Assembly: GCA_022571515.1 (NCBI GenBank)
Contig: JACZXQ010000007.1
Location: forward strand, 1-64,000
Direction of reading: 5' to 3'
From: Gemmatimonadota bacterium
GTDB lineage: Bacteria; Gemmatimonadota; Gemmatimonadetes; Longimicrobiales; Gaopeijiaceae
DNA: 64,000 nucleotides
The translations under genes and the position numbers were made by a program. How positions within the stretch are numbered: position 1 is the stretch's first letter; every line of letters begins with the position of its first letter. The notes beneath the pieces are model-generated. The model saw only the letters and a program-made list of their open reading frames with translations. It was not told the origin of the DNA and searched no databases. Below, piece after piece: positions 17,274 through 26,429 of this stretch.

Positions 17274-17719
17274 CGGAACTCCTGTTTCGGCCCATGGTCC
17301 CGGGAGACCTTCCGGAGGTCGCCGGCATCGAGGGGGACACCTTCTCCACGCCCTGGCGCGAGACTACCTTCCGATCGCTGCTCGAACGGCCCGGTGTGGA
17401 GATGTGGATCGCCGAGCACCCGCCCGGAATCGTTGCCGCCTACGCTGTTCTTTGGTGCATCCACGACGAGGGTGAGTTGGCGAACCTCGCCGTGCGGCCG
17501 ACGCTCCAACGTCGAGGCATCGGCGCCGAGTTGCTCGACTGTGTGCTCGGGGTGGCCCAGGAGCGGGGCGTGAAGAGCGTATACCTCGAAGTCCGCACAT
17601 CCAACGAAGCGGCCCAGACCCTTTACGCCAGCCGGGAGTTTCAGCAGGTCGGAGTGCGGCGAAACTACTACGACCGGCCCAAGGAGGACGCGTGGATCTT
17701 CGTGAAGCGACTCGTGTGA
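17270..17719 (+). CDS. rimI: ribosomal-protein-alanine N-acetyltransferase RimI
   Basis: GNAT acetyltransferase of the RimI type, which in E. coli acetylates the N-terminal alanine of ribosomal protein S18. Seen: RPMVPGDLPEVAGIEGDTFSTPW, ELANLAVRPTLQRRGIGAEL with the acetyl-CoA loop RRGIGA near residue 82, VYLEVRTSNEAAQTLYASREF, and RRNYYDRPKEDAWIFVKRL. The 149-aa length is normal. The GTG start overlaps the tsaB stop (GTGA). The tsaE-tsaB-rimI order is common in bacteria, which favours RimI over a generic GNAT. Confidence 0.9.
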   Translation: MTELLFRPMVPGDLPEVAGIEGDTFSTPWRETTFRSLLERPGVEMWIAEHPPGIVAAYAVLWCIHDEGELANLAVRPTLQRRGIGAELLDCVLGVAQERGVKSVYLEVRTSNEAAQTLYASREFQQVGVRRNYYDRPKEDAWIFVKRLV

Positions 17720-17742
17720 AAGGAACCAGAGGCCTCTAACTG

Positions 17743-18726
17743 ATGGCGAGCTTTCCTGATTACAGGCCACGCAGGCTGAGGCGCTCCGAAGCGCTCCGGG
17801 GCCTCATCCGTGAGACATCCCTGGGGCCGGAACATCTCGTGCTCCCCTTCTTCGTGGTGCCCGGCGACGATGTGCGGCAGCCGGTGGACGCCATGCCCGG
17901 TGTGGAGCGCCTCTCGGTGGACCACCTGGTGACGGAGGCCGGTGAGGCGCAGGAGCTGGGGATCCCGGCGGTCCTCTTGTTCGGCATCCCACCCTCCAAG
18001 GACGAGGTGGCGAGCGGCGCGTACGCCGACGATGGAATCGTCCAACAGGCGGTGCGGGCGCTCAAGGCGGCGCATCCGAACCTGGTGGTCATCACCGACG
18101 TGTGCCTGTGCCAGTACACCTCCCACGGTCACTGTGGCGTAGTGGTCGGTGACCACGTGGACAACGACGCCACGTTGGACCTTCTGGCCCAAACCTCGGT
18201 CAGCCACGCGAATGCGGGGGCCGACATCGTGGCCCCGTCCGACATGATGGACGGCCGCGTGGGCGCGATCCGCGATGCGCTCGAAGACGCCGACCATCCG
18301 GACGTTGCCATCATGAGCTACGCGGCAAAATACGCCTCGGCGTTCTATGGACCGTTCCGCGAGGCGGCGGACTCGGCGCCCGGAAAGGGAGATCGCCGCG
18401 GATACCAGATGGATCCAGCCAATGCGGACGAGGCCCTGAGGGAGGTCTTCCTCGACCTGGACGAAGGCGCCGACATCGTCATGGTGAAGCCTGCGCTGCC
18501 TTACCTGGACATCATTCGACGGGTCAAGACGGAGACGGGGTACCCCGTAGCCGCCTACCAGGTGTCTGGCGAGTATGCCATGGTTCAAGCCGCTGGAGAG
18601 CGAGGATGGCTCGATGCCGAAGCCACGCTGCTCGAGTCGTTGTTGTCGATCCGAAGGGCCGGCGCCGACCTCGTCATCACCTACTGGGCGCGGGAATTCG
18701 CCCGGATCTCTCAGAAACGTTTGTAG
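17743..18726 (+). CDS. hemB: delta-aminolevulinic acid dehydratase (porphobilinogen synthase)
   Basis: HemB condenses two 5-aminolevulinate molecules to porphobilinogen. Seen: RPRRLRRSEALRGLIRET, the Cys-rich metal site DVCLCQYTSHGHCG near residue 118 (three Cys, so the zinc-dependent class rather than the Asp-rich magnesium class), MSYAAKYASAFYGPFREAA, and the Schiff-base Lys near 249 in VMVKPALPYLD. At 327 aa it is full length. It lies near hemX and hemA but is separated from them by a LysM gene with its own promoter. AAAGGAACC precedes the ATG. Confidence 0.97.
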   Translation: MASFPDYRPRRLRRSEALRGLIRETSLGPEHLVLPFFVVPGDDVRQPVDAMPGVERLSVDHLVTEAGEAQELGIPAVLLFGIPPSKDEVASGAYADDGIVQQAVRALKAAHPNLVVITDVCLCQYTSHGHCGVVVGDHVDNDATLDLLAQTSVSHANAGADIVAPSDMMDGRVGAIRDALEDADHPDVAIMSYAAKYASAFYGPFREAADSAPGKGDRRGYQMDPANADEALREVFLDLDEGADIVMVKPALPYLDIIRRVKTETGYPVAAYQVSGEYAMVQAAGERGWLDAEATLLESLLSIRRAGADLVITYWAREFARISQKRL

Positions 18727-18744
18727 TCTAATTGCAAAAAATCG

Positions 18745-18774
18745 TTGACCACGATCGCCTTGGCGGGGTATCTT
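18745..18774 (+). promoter_or_regulatory. sigma-70-type promoter for the LysM gene
   Basis: TTGACC (18745-18750), an 18-nt spacer and TATCTT (18769-18774) lie in the gap after hemB, giving a leader of about 50 nt before the LysM ATG. The same TTGAC-18-TATCTT layout recurs at 40068-40097. The A-rich run GCAAAAAATCG just upstream could act as an UP-like element. Confidence 0.6.
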
Positions 18775-18829
18775 CCGACGTGCGATACAGTAGCATAAAT
18801 CCCTGTCTCGGTTGACGAAGGGAACAATC

Positions 18830-19897
18830 ATGGCTCGGTTGAAGGTCGCCCTGGCGGCGCTGGTAATTCTTCCAGGTTTTGTGTCTGGACAGCAGTCGCC
18901 CCTGAACCACACGGTAGTACGGGGTGAGACCCTTTGGGGTCTGGCGCAGCGCTATTATCAGGATGCGTTCCTGTGGCCACGTATCTGGGAGGCCAACCGG
19001 GCCGCCGTGGTGGATCCCCACCTCATTTTCCCGGCTCAGGCCTTGGTCATTCCCGGATTGGACGGGCCGGTGGAGGTCATCGGCGTCATGGTGGAGCCTC
19101 GGGACGCGCCTCGGGTGGATCCTGAGCCCGAGCCCGAGCCCGAGTTCGAGGAAGATCCCCGCACGCGAAATCGCACCGTCTTCTATCGTGACCCCGACAT
19201 GGGCATCGGCATATCCAGCGCGGCACAGACGCCGTATCTCGCCGTTCCACGCCAAACCGTATATTCGTCCGAATGGCTCGTCACGGACGATGACGTGGGG
19301 TCTGTCGGCACGATCGATGCCTTCACGGAGGCCGGTGAACTGAGAACGGCTCTACCGTATATGCGCGTGCAGATCGGGATGGACGCTGACGAGGGCATGG
19401 CCATCGGAGACCGCCTCCAAAGCTTTCGCCCCGGCAGAGTCATCCCGGGCATCGGTCGGGTCATGACCCCCACTTCGGTGTTGACCGTGACCCGCATTGA
19501 GGAAGCCGGTGTCGTCGCCGTCGTGCTCGACGCGTTCGACCGCGTCCGTGAGGGAGACATGGTTCGGCCGGCTCCGGCGTTCGACCTACAGCCCGGGGAC
19601 GCTCCGGATTTGATTACGGAAGGGGGTACCGCGCGGATCCTCGGATTCGGCGAGTATCATGCTATTCAGAACATGGGCGACATCGCCTTTCTGGACCAAG
19701 GTGAGGCCCAGGGCGTCACGGTCGGCGACGAATACATCCTCTACACGGGTGACACGGAGGGCTGGTCGGGTGACGTCGCGGGCCGCCTGCAGGTGGTCGG
19801 AACGCGCGAAAACACGGCTTCGGCCCGTATCGTCGGCATCATCAGCCCGATCTTTGCGGCGGGCGTGACCGTGCACCTCGACCGCAAAATGCGCTGA
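18830..19897 (+). CDS. secreted LysM-domain protein
   Basis: A 355-aa protein with a signal peptide (MARLKVALAALVILPGFVSG) and one LysM domain at about residues 24-75 (HTVVRGETLWGLAQRYYQD, LWPRIWEANRA, LIFPAQALVIPG). LysM binds N-acetylglucosamine-containing glycans, so peptidoglycan contact in the periplasm is likely. A Glu/Pro tract (DPEPEPEPEFEED) follows, then about 250 residues of mainly beta-type sequence that I cannot assign. ATG 18830 has GAAGGG about 7 nt upstream; an in-frame TTG at 18812 is less likely. Its own promoter precedes it. No catalytic domain is visible. Confidence 0.85.
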   Translation: MARLKVALAALVILPGFVSGQQSPLNHTVVRGETLWGLAQRYYQDAFLWPRIWEANRAAVVDPHLIFPAQALVIPGLDGPVEVIGVMVEPRDAPRVDPEPEPEPEFEEDPRTRNRTVFYRDPDMGIGISSAAQTPYLAVPRQTVYSSEWLVTDDDVGSVGTIDAFTEAGELRTALPYMRVQIGMDADEGMAIGDRLQSFRPGRVIPGIGRVMTPTSVLTVTRIEEAGVVAVVLDAFDRVREGDMVRPAPAFDLQPGDAPDLITEGGTARILGFGEYHAIQNMGDIAFLDQGEAQGVTVGDEYILYTGDTEGWSGDVAGRLQVVGTRENTASARIVGIISPIFAAGVTVHLDRKMR

Positions 19898-19925
19898 TCA
19901 TCCCTAGCGAGGGCCTGACGCTGCG

Positions 19926-20735
19926 GTGATTCACTACGTCGCTCTCCTGCTCTACATCTCCGCCCTGACTCTCTGGGTTCGCTCTTTTCTCGAGGGCGGA
20001 CGGGGGAGGATGGCGCCAGTCGCGTTCGGCATCGCCGCCGCGGGGGTCGCCGCGCACACGGTCGCGCTCGCCCGATTCACCATGCTCCACGGCGAGCTGC
20101 CGCTCGTGGGGTTGGCGCCGTCGCTCTCGACCTTGGCGCTGGTCATCGGCGTGGGACTGCTGGCCACCATCGGGCTCGGCGAGGTCAGGAGGGTCGGTAT
20201 CGTCCTCATCCCCCTCGTGATCCTCATGGAGGGACTGGCTGTGGTGATCGGCGTCCAGCCCGCTGAGGGGGCGCTGGACTTCCAAGGAGCCTGGTTCGCG
20301 TTCCACGTTACGCTGGCGTTCGCCGGTTTCGGCGGCATGGCCGTGGCCTTCTCGGCGGCCGTGCTCTATCTCCTCCAGTTCAGCACCCTCAAAGCCAAAC
20401 GGCTGGGCCTCGCATTTCGCTTCCTGCCCCCTTTGGCCACCCTCGACCGGTTGGGTCGGATCGGCTTGGTGGCCGGGCTCATCACGCTCACGTTGGGCTT
20501 GGCGCTCGGATGGGCGTGGACGGTCCGGTTCCGGCACTCGTTCGAGCAGACCGATCCGAAGGTGATCTGGGGGATCCTGACGTGGGTGGTCTTCGTGGTC
20601 GCGTTGGCGGTGCGGGGACGGGGGAGCCAGCACGAACGCAGAGGCGCCCTGGCCACCGTGGTCGGGTTCGCGGTGGTGGTCGTGTCGTATGTCCTGCTCC
20701 GGCTCGCGACCTCCACCGGAGGCTTCTTCCTCTGA
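19926..20735 (+). CDS. hemX: HemX/CcsA-like multi-span membrane protein
   Basis: A 269-aa integral membrane protein with about eight hydrophobic segments. It belongs to the cytochrome c assembly (CcsA/HemX) family. CcsA-type proteins handle heme at the membrane, while HemX in Bacillus is tied to glutamyl-tRNA reductase levels. Seen: WFAFHVTLAFAGFGGMAVAF, LPPLATLDRLGRIGLVAGL and LGWAWTVRFR. A tryptophan-rich WWD heme motif as in true CcmF/CcmC/CcsA is not obvious. Its stop overlaps the hemA ATG by one base (TGATG), which favours the HemX reading. GTG 19926 is the start used. Confidence 0.8.
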   Translation: MIHYVALLLYISALTLWVRSFLEGGRGRMAPVAFGIAAAGVAAHTVALARFTMLHGELPLVGLAPSLSTLALVIGVGLLATIGLGEVRRVGIVLIPLVILMEGLAVVIGVQPAEGALDFQGAWFAFHVTLAFAGFGGMAVAFSAAVLYLLQFSTLKAKRLGLAFRFLPPLATLDRLGRIGLVAGLITLTLGLALGWAWTVRFRHSFEQTDPKVIWGILTWVVFVVALAVRGRGSQHERRGALATVVGFAVVVVSYVLLRLATSTGGFFL

Positions 20736-22093
20736 TGACGCTGGCGGTCGTGGGTGTCAGTCACCATACCGCCCCGGTCGAGGCCCGGGAGAGGTTCGCG
20801 TTCGGGAACGCCGAGGCCATCCGGGCGCTTGGAGGCCTTCGCGAGGAGGCCGGCGTCCGTGAGGCCGTGCTGGTCTCGACGTGCAACCGCACCGAACTCT
20901 ACTTCCACCCGGCCGCCGACCCTGCCGCACTGGAGGCGGGTGTCGCCGTGCTCAGGAACAAGGCGGAAGGCGTCGAGGGATCGGCGGACCGCTACCTCTA
21001 CCAAAAGCAGGGGCTCGATTCGGTCCGGCACCTCTATGCCGTAAGCGCCGGCCTGGACTCCATGGTGCTGGGCGAGGCCGAGATCCAGGGCCAGGTCAAA
21101 GACGCCTACGAGTTGGCCATGCGCGTGCCTGTGCAGCCTTCCATGGCGGGTCCCGTCCTGAACCGGCTCTTCCAGACCGCCCTTTCCGTCGGGGGACGCG
21201 TTCGGTCGGAGACCACCATCGGCCAGGGAGCGGCGTCGGTCGCCTCCGTGGCCGTCGAACTCGCCGGCAAGATCTTCGGCTCGCTCAAGAGCCGGCGTGC
21301 GCTGATCCTGGGCGCCGGAGCCAACGCCGAACTGGTGGCCGAGGCTCTGACGAGGCATGGCGTGCGCGGCATCCTGGTGGCCAACCGGACGCACGAGCGG
21401 GCCGTCGACATGGCCGAGCGTCTCGAGGGAGCGGCCATACCGTACGACGACGTGCCCAGCCGGCTCGAAGAGGTCGACATTCTCGTGACCTCGACCGCGG
21501 CGCCCCATGCGGTGCTCTCGCTCGAAGCCGTGCGGGGCGCACTGCCTCAGGCCAGGGGCCGTACACTGTTGATCATGGACCTCGCCATCCCCAGGGATGT
21601 CGAGCCGGTGATCGGGTCCGAGCCCAACGTGTTTCTGTACAACGTCGATGATCTGCGCGAGATCGTGGACGATACGCTGGACCGGCGTAAGGCCGTGCTG
21701 CCCGTGGCGGAGCGCATCATCGAGGACGAGGTCGAGGCGTTCCGGCGTTGGTACGCGGGCAGGCAGGTGGTGCCCCTGATCTGTTCGCTGCGTGACCGCT
21801 GGGATGGGGTGCGTGACGAGGAACTGCAATGGCTCTGGCAACGACTCGGGCACCTCTCGCCGGACGATCGTGAGATGGTGGAGCGGTTCTCCGAGCGGCT
21901 GCTGGGCAAACTGCTGCACGAACCGACCGTGCGTCTCCGCGAGGGCGTGGCCAACGGGCGGGTGGCCGACTTCGTCGATGCGGTGCGGTACCTGCATGAT
22001 CTGGATCCCCCTGGACTGGATCTTGCCAAGGATGAAGACGAGGACCCGGCGGAGCCGGAGCCCGAGTCATTGACCGAGAGCGACGAAACATGA
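20735..22093 (+). CDS. hemA: glutamyl-tRNA reductase
   Basis: HemA reduces glutamyl-tRNA with NADPH to glutamate-1-semialdehyde, the first committed step of C5-pathway tetrapyrrole synthesis; HemL at 49480 takes the next step. Seen: VVGVSHHTAPVEARERF, VLVSTCNRTELYF with catalytic Cys50, LDSMVLGEAEIQGQVKDAY, GRVRSETTIGQGAASVASVA, the nucleotide-binding RRALILGAGANAELVAEAL, and LLIMDLAIPRDVEP. At 452 aa it has an acidic C-terminal extension (KDEDEDPAEPEPESL). Overlaps hemX by one base and the epimerase gene by four (ATGA). Confidence 0.97.
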   Translation: MTLAVVGVSHHTAPVEARERFAFGNAEAIRALGGLREEAGVREAVLVSTCNRTELYFHPAADPAALEAGVAVLRNKAEGVEGSADRYLYQKQGLDSVRHLYAVSAGLDSMVLGEAEIQGQVKDAYELAMRVPVQPSMAGPVLNRLFQTALSVGGRVRSETTIGQGAASVASVAVELAGKIFGSLKSRRALILGAGANAELVAEALTRHGVRGILVANRTHERAVDMAERLEGAAIPYDDVPSRLEEVDILVTSTAAPHAVLSLEAVRGALPQARGRTLLIMDLAIPRDVEPVIGSEPNVFLYNVDDLREIVDDTLDRRKAVLPVAERIIEDEVEAFRRWYAGRQVVPLICSLRDRWDGVRDEELQWLWQRLGHLSPDDREMVERFSERLLGKLLHEPTVRLREGVANGRVADFVDAVRYLHDLDPPGLDLAKDEDEDPAEPEPESLTESDET

Positions 22094-23052
22094 ACGACAC
22101 GCCCAGGCGGGTGCTGGTAACCGGCGGGGCAGGGTTCATCGGGAGCCACGTGGTGGACGCGCACCTGGCGCGGGGAGACCGGGTCTGGGTCGTCGACGAC
22201 CTCTCCAGCGGCACGCGCGAGAACGTGCCGGCGGAGGCGGAGTTCGTCGAGATGGACATCGCCGACGCCGGGCTGCGGGACCTGTTCCGTGACGTGGGCT
22301 TCCAATTGGTGAGCCACCACGCGGCCCAGGTGAACGTCAGGACTTCGGTAGACGACCCCATGCTGGACGCGGGCGTGAACGTGGCCGGGCTGCTCAACGT
22401 GATGGAGGGGGCCAGGGAAGCCGGAACGGATCGTGTGATCTACGTCTCGAGCGGCGGCGTGATCTACGGCGAGCCCGAGCGGGTGCCGACGCCCGAGACG
22501 GCGCCCAAGCTACCCCTCTCGCCGTACGGCGTGGCCAAGCTCGCGGGCGAGCACTACCTGCACTACTACAGGGAGATCCACGGCATCGACTACGTGGCGC
22601 TGCGCTACGCGAACGTCTATGGCCCGCGGCAGGATCCTCACGGGGAGGCCGGCGTGGTGGCCATCTTCAGCCAGCGGCTCATGGGAGGGGAAGAGTTGAC
22701 CATCTTCGGGGATGGCGAGCAGACCCGCGACTACGTGTTCGTCAGGGACGTGGTCAGCGCGAATCTCAAGGCCGCCGACCTGGACATCCCGAGTGGCGAC
22801 GGACTCGATGCGGTCGCGTTCAACGTGGGGACGGGGCAAGGCACCAGCGTGAACCGGCTGGCGGACCTTCTGGAGGAGATCGCCGGTATCCACCCCGGCC
22901 GCGTCTACCGCGCGGAGCGGCTCGGGGAGCTCCGCCACAGTACGCTCGACGCCGGCCGCTTCGGGGAATGGGGCTGGGCGCCTCACTTCACTCTTCGGGA
23001 CGGACTTCGCGAGACGTTTCAGTTCATCAGCGACACGGGGGTGCCGGGTTGA
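22090..23052 (+). CDS. NAD-dependent sugar epimerase/dehydratase (GalE-like)
   Basis: Extended short-chain dehydrogenase acting on a nucleotide sugar, of the UDP-glucose 4-epimerase type. Seen: VLVTGGAGFIGSHVVDAHL (Rossmann glycine motif at residues 11-17), VVDDLSSGTRENV, IYVSSGGVIYGEPE, the YxxxK catalytic pair near 145 and 149 in LSPYGVAKLAGE, YANVYGPRQDPHGEAGVVA, and DYVFVRDVV. At 320 aa it is full length. The substrate is not fixed by the sequence; UDP-GlcNAc/GalNAc or UDP-glucose epimerisation for surface glycans are candidates. It overlaps hemA before it (ATGA) and tolQ after it (TTGA), an unexpected bridge between heme and Tol genes. Confidence 0.9.
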   Translation: MNDTPRRVLVTGGAGFIGSHVVDAHLARGDRVWVVDDLSSGTRENVPAEAEFVEMDIADAGLRDLFRDVGFQLVSHHAAQVNVRTSVDDPMLDAGVNVAGLLNVMEGAREAGTDRVIYVSSGGVIYGEPERVPTPETAPKLPLSPYGVAKLAGEHYLHYYREIHGIDYVALRYANVYGPRQDPHGEAGVVAIFSQRLMGGEELTIFGDGEQTRDYVFVRDVVSANLKAADLDIPSGDGLDAVAFNVGTGQGTSVNRLADLLEEIAGIHPGRVYRAERLGELRHSTLDAGRFGEWGWAPHFTLRDGLRETFQFISDTGVPG

Positions 23053-23771
23053 CGGGTATCATAGTGCTGTTCGCCCAGGCCAGGCCTCCGGCCTCGGTCT
23101 GGGACATGATCTTCACCGGGACGGTGCCGACCAGGCTCGTGCTGCTCATCCTGGCCAGTGCCTCGGTGGCGAGCTGGATTCTCATCTTCTGGAAAACCCG
23201 TCAGTTTCGTGAGGTCCGGGCCCAGGGCGACCGCTTTCTCCAGGCCATGGAGCGGGCACAGCGATTGGAGGACGCCTACAACGCGATCCTGGCGCTGCCC
23301 GAGTCACCCTACAGCCGCGTATTCCGCCAGGGAGTGAACTTCTTCAGCGAGTTGCGTCCCGGCGCGCTCAGGGAGGGGGCTCCGGTGGGCGACGGTCTCT
23401 CGGTGGCGCAACTCGAGGTCCTGCTCCTCATGCTGGAGAAGGAAGAGGCAGAGGAACGCGACGAGTTGGGGCGCGGGCTCACCTGGCTCGCGGTGATCGG
23501 CTCGGTGTCCCCGTTGTTGGGGCTGATGGGTACCGTGATCGGGATTACGAACACCTTCCTCGGCATCACTCGAGGGGGTTCGACCAACATCGCGGCGGTG
23601 GGTCCCGGTATTGCCGAGGCTCTCATCACCACGGTGGCCGGCCTGGCCGTAGCGATCCCGGCGGTCATCTTCTACAACTACTTCGTGGACCGCCTCAACC
23701 TCGTGAGCGGCGAGCTGGAGGGTTTCTCCAGCGAGTTCATCGGCACGCTCGCCCGAGAAGGGCGGATATAG
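23049..23771 (+). CDS. tolQ: TolQ/ExbB-type proton channel subunit
   Basis: MotA/TolQ/ExbB-family inner-membrane protein forming, with TolR, the proton-driven motor that powers Tol-Pal and outer-membrane constriction. Seen: TM1 near residues 28-47 (RLVLLILASASVASWILIFW), the cytoplasmic loop with EEAEERDELGRG, then GSVSPLLGLMGTVIGITNTF and GIAEALITTVAGLAVAIPAVIFYNYF (TM2 and TM3 with the family Gly/Thr pattern). About 240 aa. The TTG at 23049 overlaps the epimerase stop (TTGA); ATG 23106 is an alternative. The following TolR, TolB and Pal genes support TolQ over ExbB. Confidence 0.92.
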   Translation: MTGIIVLFAQARPPASVWDMIFTGTVPTRLVLLILASASVASWILIFWKTRQFREVRAQGDRFLQAMERAQRLEDAYNAILALPESPYSRVFRQGVNFFSELRPGALREGAPVGDGLSVAQLEVLLLMLEKEEAEERDELGRGLTWLAVIGSVSPLLGLMGTVIGITNTFLGITRGGSTNIAAVGPGIAEALITTVAGLAVAIPAVIFYNYFVDRLNLVSGELEGFSSEFIGTLAREGRI

Positions 23772-23782
23772 AGGATGGTCTC

Positions 23783-24208
23783 GTGAGAGCGGGTCGCCGC
23801 AAGCGTCGGAAAGGCCACGATCTCGAGGTCAGGGCCGACGTCAACGTCACCAGTCTGGTGGATGTGGCCTTCACCCTGCTCGTGATCTTCCTGATCACGG
23901 CACCGATCATGCAGGGAGGGATCGAGGTGGATGTGCCGCAGGGTGATGTGAACCCACTGAGCGCGGTGGAATCGAGCCTGATCGTTACGCTGGACAGCTC
24001 AGGGCGGATCTTCCTGGGTGAGACGCCGGTGGAGCGCGACCGCTTCGCGGCCGCGTTCAGCCAGATGGTGGGCGCTACACAGCCGGAGATGGTGTACATC
24101 AAGGGTGATTCGATGGTGACCCTGGGGCCTTGGGTCGACGTCCTGTCGATCGTTGCCGCCAGCGGGGTGAGATTTGCGATCGTGGCGGAGCAGCGACGCG
24201 TCCGCTGA
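23783..24208 (+). CDS. tolR: TolR/ExbD-type motor subunit
   Basis: ExbD/TolR-family protein of 141 aa: basic N terminus (MRAGRRKRRKGHDLE), one transmembrane helix (VNVTSLVDVAFTLLVIFLIT) containing the conserved Asp that carries protons, and a periplasmic domain beginning APIMQGGIEVDVPQG. GTG start, 11 nt after tolQ. It pairs with TolQ to couple proton flow to the TonB/TolA-like protein encoded next. Confidence 0.93.
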   Translation: MRAGRRKRRKGHDLEVRADVNVTSLVDVAFTLLVIFLITAPIMQGGIEVDVPQGDVNPLSAVESSLIVTLDSSGRIFLGETPVERDRFAAAFSQMVGATQPEMVYIKGDSMVTLGPWVDVLSIVAASGVRFAIVAEQRRVR

Positions 24209-24239
24209 ACGAGACCGCGCGCCTGATTCGGGGAGGACC

Positions 24240-24977
24240 ATGAGCGACGTGGGGACCTACAGGCGACGACGCCGGAGTGAACCGCCCGGCACATGGGCTT
24301 TCGGAGCCTCTGCCGCCGTGCACGCCCTCGCCATCCTGCTCGCATGGTGGAGCACCACCGTGGGCGCCGAGGTCCCGCGGTTCGTGGTGTACGAGATCGA
24401 GTTGGTCTCTCCGGCCGCCCTCGAGCTCGGCGAGCTGACTCCCCCCGCGCCGCCCGACCTGGTGGTCGAGACACCCCGGCAGGTCGAGCCTGTGGAGCAG
24501 AGCGACCCGGTTGTCGTCGAGGACGCTCTGCCGCTTCGGGATGAGCCGGCGGAGGAGCAGCCGGAAGAGGAGGCCGCCCCGCCGACTCCTGAAGCCGAGG
24601 CGACCGAGCGGCCCACGAGCCCGACGCCCGACCCGGAGGCGGAGGAGGGCGGGGAGGACATCAACGTCCGCATGGAGGGTCTCCAGCGCGACTACCCGGA
24701 GTACTACAACAACATCATCCGGCAGATCGACCGGTGCTTCCGGTGGCGGGGCTCCAGCGACCTCCGGGTCACGGTGCGTTTCGTGATCAACCGCGACGGG
24801 ACCGTTTCCGACCAGGACATTGTAGAAAGCTCCGGAAGCTTTTCTTTCGACATCGACGCGTTGGGAGCGATCGAATGCGCCGGTTCGAGAAACCGGCTGG
24901 GGCCGCTGCCCAAGGATTTCCGTGCCGATCGACTGGACGTCGTGTTCAAGTTCGATCCCGCGCGGCGGCTAGGATGA
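24240..24977 (+). CDS. TonB/TolA-like energy transducer
   Basis: A 245-aa protein with the TonB/TolA layout: basic N terminus (YRRRRRSEPPG), a single transmembrane helix at about 20-41, a Pro/Glu-rich periplasmic spacer (about 65-140, with PTSPTPDPEAEEGGED), and a C-terminal TonB-like domain (VRFVINRDGTVSDQDIVESS). In the Tol operon position it probably replaces TolA, linking TolQR to TolB-Pal. TonB itself would serve receptor uptake. The spacer is Pro/Glu-rich as in TonB, not the long Ala/Lys helix of classical TolA. ATG 24240 is chosen because an upstream in-frame ATG at 24174 lies inside tolR. Confidence 0.85.
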   Translation: MSDVGTYRRRRRSEPPGTWAFGASAAVHALAILLAWWSTTVGAEVPRFVVYEIELVSPAALELGELTPPAPPDLVVETPRQVEPVEQSDPVVVEDALPLRDEPAEEQPEEEAAPPTPEAEATERPTSPTPDPEAEEGGEDINVRMEGLQRDYPEYYNNIIRQIDRCFRWRGSSDLRVTVRFVINRDGTVSDQDIVESSGSFSFDIDALGAIECAGSRNRLGPLPKDFRADRLDVVFKFDPARRLG

Positions 24978-25013
24978 ACTTCTCGAGCGACTTCTCAGGT
25001 AGGGCGTGACGGC

Positions 25014-26429
25014 ATGACAACGGAGACGAATGTGATGAGGCGGTGGATGCGAATCTGGACGATGCCGGCGCTGCTCCTGGTCGGAGGATTGCTGATCCCG
25101 GTGGGCCCGGCCGAGGCACAGGATGAAGACTTCCCCGGCGTGACGCTGGGTCTGCTGTATGAGACCGCCTACCAACCGGCGCTGGCGCTCAAGCCCTTCG
25201 GCGGGCGCCTGGGCGGCGAAGGACCCGCGGCACAGGTTGAGGCGATCATCGGGCGCGACCTGCGCTACACCGACCGGCTCCAGGTCATGGACTCGCTGCC
25301 CGAGGCTTTGGTGGGCGGCGACATCGACTACGGACTCTGGGACCAGTTGGGCGCCGTCTGGCTCCTTTCGGGCCAACTCGAGGGCGCGGGTGAGGGCTAC
25401 GTGCTGTCGGTCGAGCTCCACGACGTGGTCTACGGCGAGGTGCGTAACCGTGGCCGGTTCCGGATCCCGGATGTCGAGTCACCCGACTTCCGGTTGGCGG
25501 TGCACATCGTGTCGGACGCGGTCGTCCGCTGGCTCTTCGACGAGCCCGGCATGGCGGCGTCGCGCATCGCGTTCTCCCGCCGCTCGAACGACGGCCAGAC
25601 CCAAGAGATCTACCTCGTCGACTCGGACGGCGAGAACCTCCGCCGCGTGACGGGCTATGGGGACATCACGATGTCGCCGGCGTGGTCGCCCGACGGCAAG
25701 CGGATCTCCTATGTGTCGTACAAGTCGGGCTTCTCTCGCATCTATGAGCTGAACCTGGATACGGGCGCAGAATGGGCGCTCGAGCCCGTGCGGGAAGGGG
25801 ACTACATCACGCCCACATATCATCCCGACGGCCGACACATCGCGTTCTCGATCTCGGGCGGAGCACAAAGCGGGCTCTTCAGCTTCGACCTCGAGCGCGA
25901 CTGCTGCTTCTCGCACCTGAGCGGCGGGCGCTGGAACGACCTGTCGCCCACGTATTCGCCCGACGGGCGCTGGATGGCGCTCAACTCCAACCGGCTCGGC
26001 ACCGGGACCCCGCAGATCTACGTGATGCCGGCCGGCGGCGGAGAGGCCGACCTGATCTCGCCCTACCTGCACGGGCAGGAGGGCTATTACACCTCGCCGG
26101 ACTGGTCCCCGGTGGGCGACTACGTGGCGTTCCACGGCCGCATTGGGCGCTATGGGCGTTATCAGATTCTCGTGGCCCAGGTCTCCGACCGGGGCCGGCG
26201 GATCACCAGGCTCACCGAGGAGGGGAACAACGAGGATCCGAGCTGGGCGCCGGACGGCCGCCACCTGGTGTTCGTGGGCCGTAGGGACTGGGGCACCGGC
26301 CTCATGGTGGTCGACACGGCCACGGGCAATATCCGCTTACTGCTTCGGGGGTTGGACATCCGCACACTCGAGTGGGGCCCCTCGCTGGGCATCGATGGGC
26401 CGGAGACGTTGCGCGGTGGGGGTTTCTGA
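25014..26429 (+). CDS. tolB: Tol-Pal system beta-propeller protein TolB
   Basis: Periplasmic TolB: signal peptide (MRRWMRIWTMPALLLVGGLLIP, cleavage near AEA-QD), an N-terminal alpha/beta domain (about 45-170, with AIIGRDLRYTDRLQVMDSLP and WLLSGQLEGAGEGYVLSVEL), and a C-terminal six-bladed propeller of PD40 repeats seen as MSPAWSPDGKRISYVS, ITPTYHPDGRHIAFS, LSPTYSPDGRWMAL, TSPDWSPVGDYVAF and EDPSWAPDGRHLVFVG. It binds Pal and the TolA-like protein. Full length at 471 aa. The start may be Met8 (MRRWMR), which gives a cleaner signal peptide. Confidence 0.95.
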   Translation: MTTETNVMRRWMRIWTMPALLLVGGLLIPVGPAEAQDEDFPGVTLGLLYETAYQPALALKPFGGRLGGEGPAAQVEAIIGRDLRYTDRLQVMDSLPEALVGGDIDYGLWDQLGAVWLLSGQLEGAGEGYVLSVELHDVVYGEVRNRGRFRIPDVESPDFRLAVHIVSDAVVRWLFDEPGMAASRIAFSRRSNDGQTQEIYLVDSDGENLRRVTGYGDITMSPAWSPDGKRISYVSYKSGFSRIYELNLDTGAEWALEPVREGDYITPTYHPDGRHIAFSISGGAQSGLFSFDLERDCCFSHLSGGRWNDLSPTYSPDGRWMALNSNRLGTGTPQIYVMPAGGGEADLISPYLHGQEGYYTSPDWSPVGDYVAFHGRIGRYGRYQILVAQVSDRGRRITRLTEEGNNEDPSWAPDGRHLVFVGRRDWGTGLMVVDTATGNIRLLLRGLDIRTLEWGPSLGIDGPETLRGGGF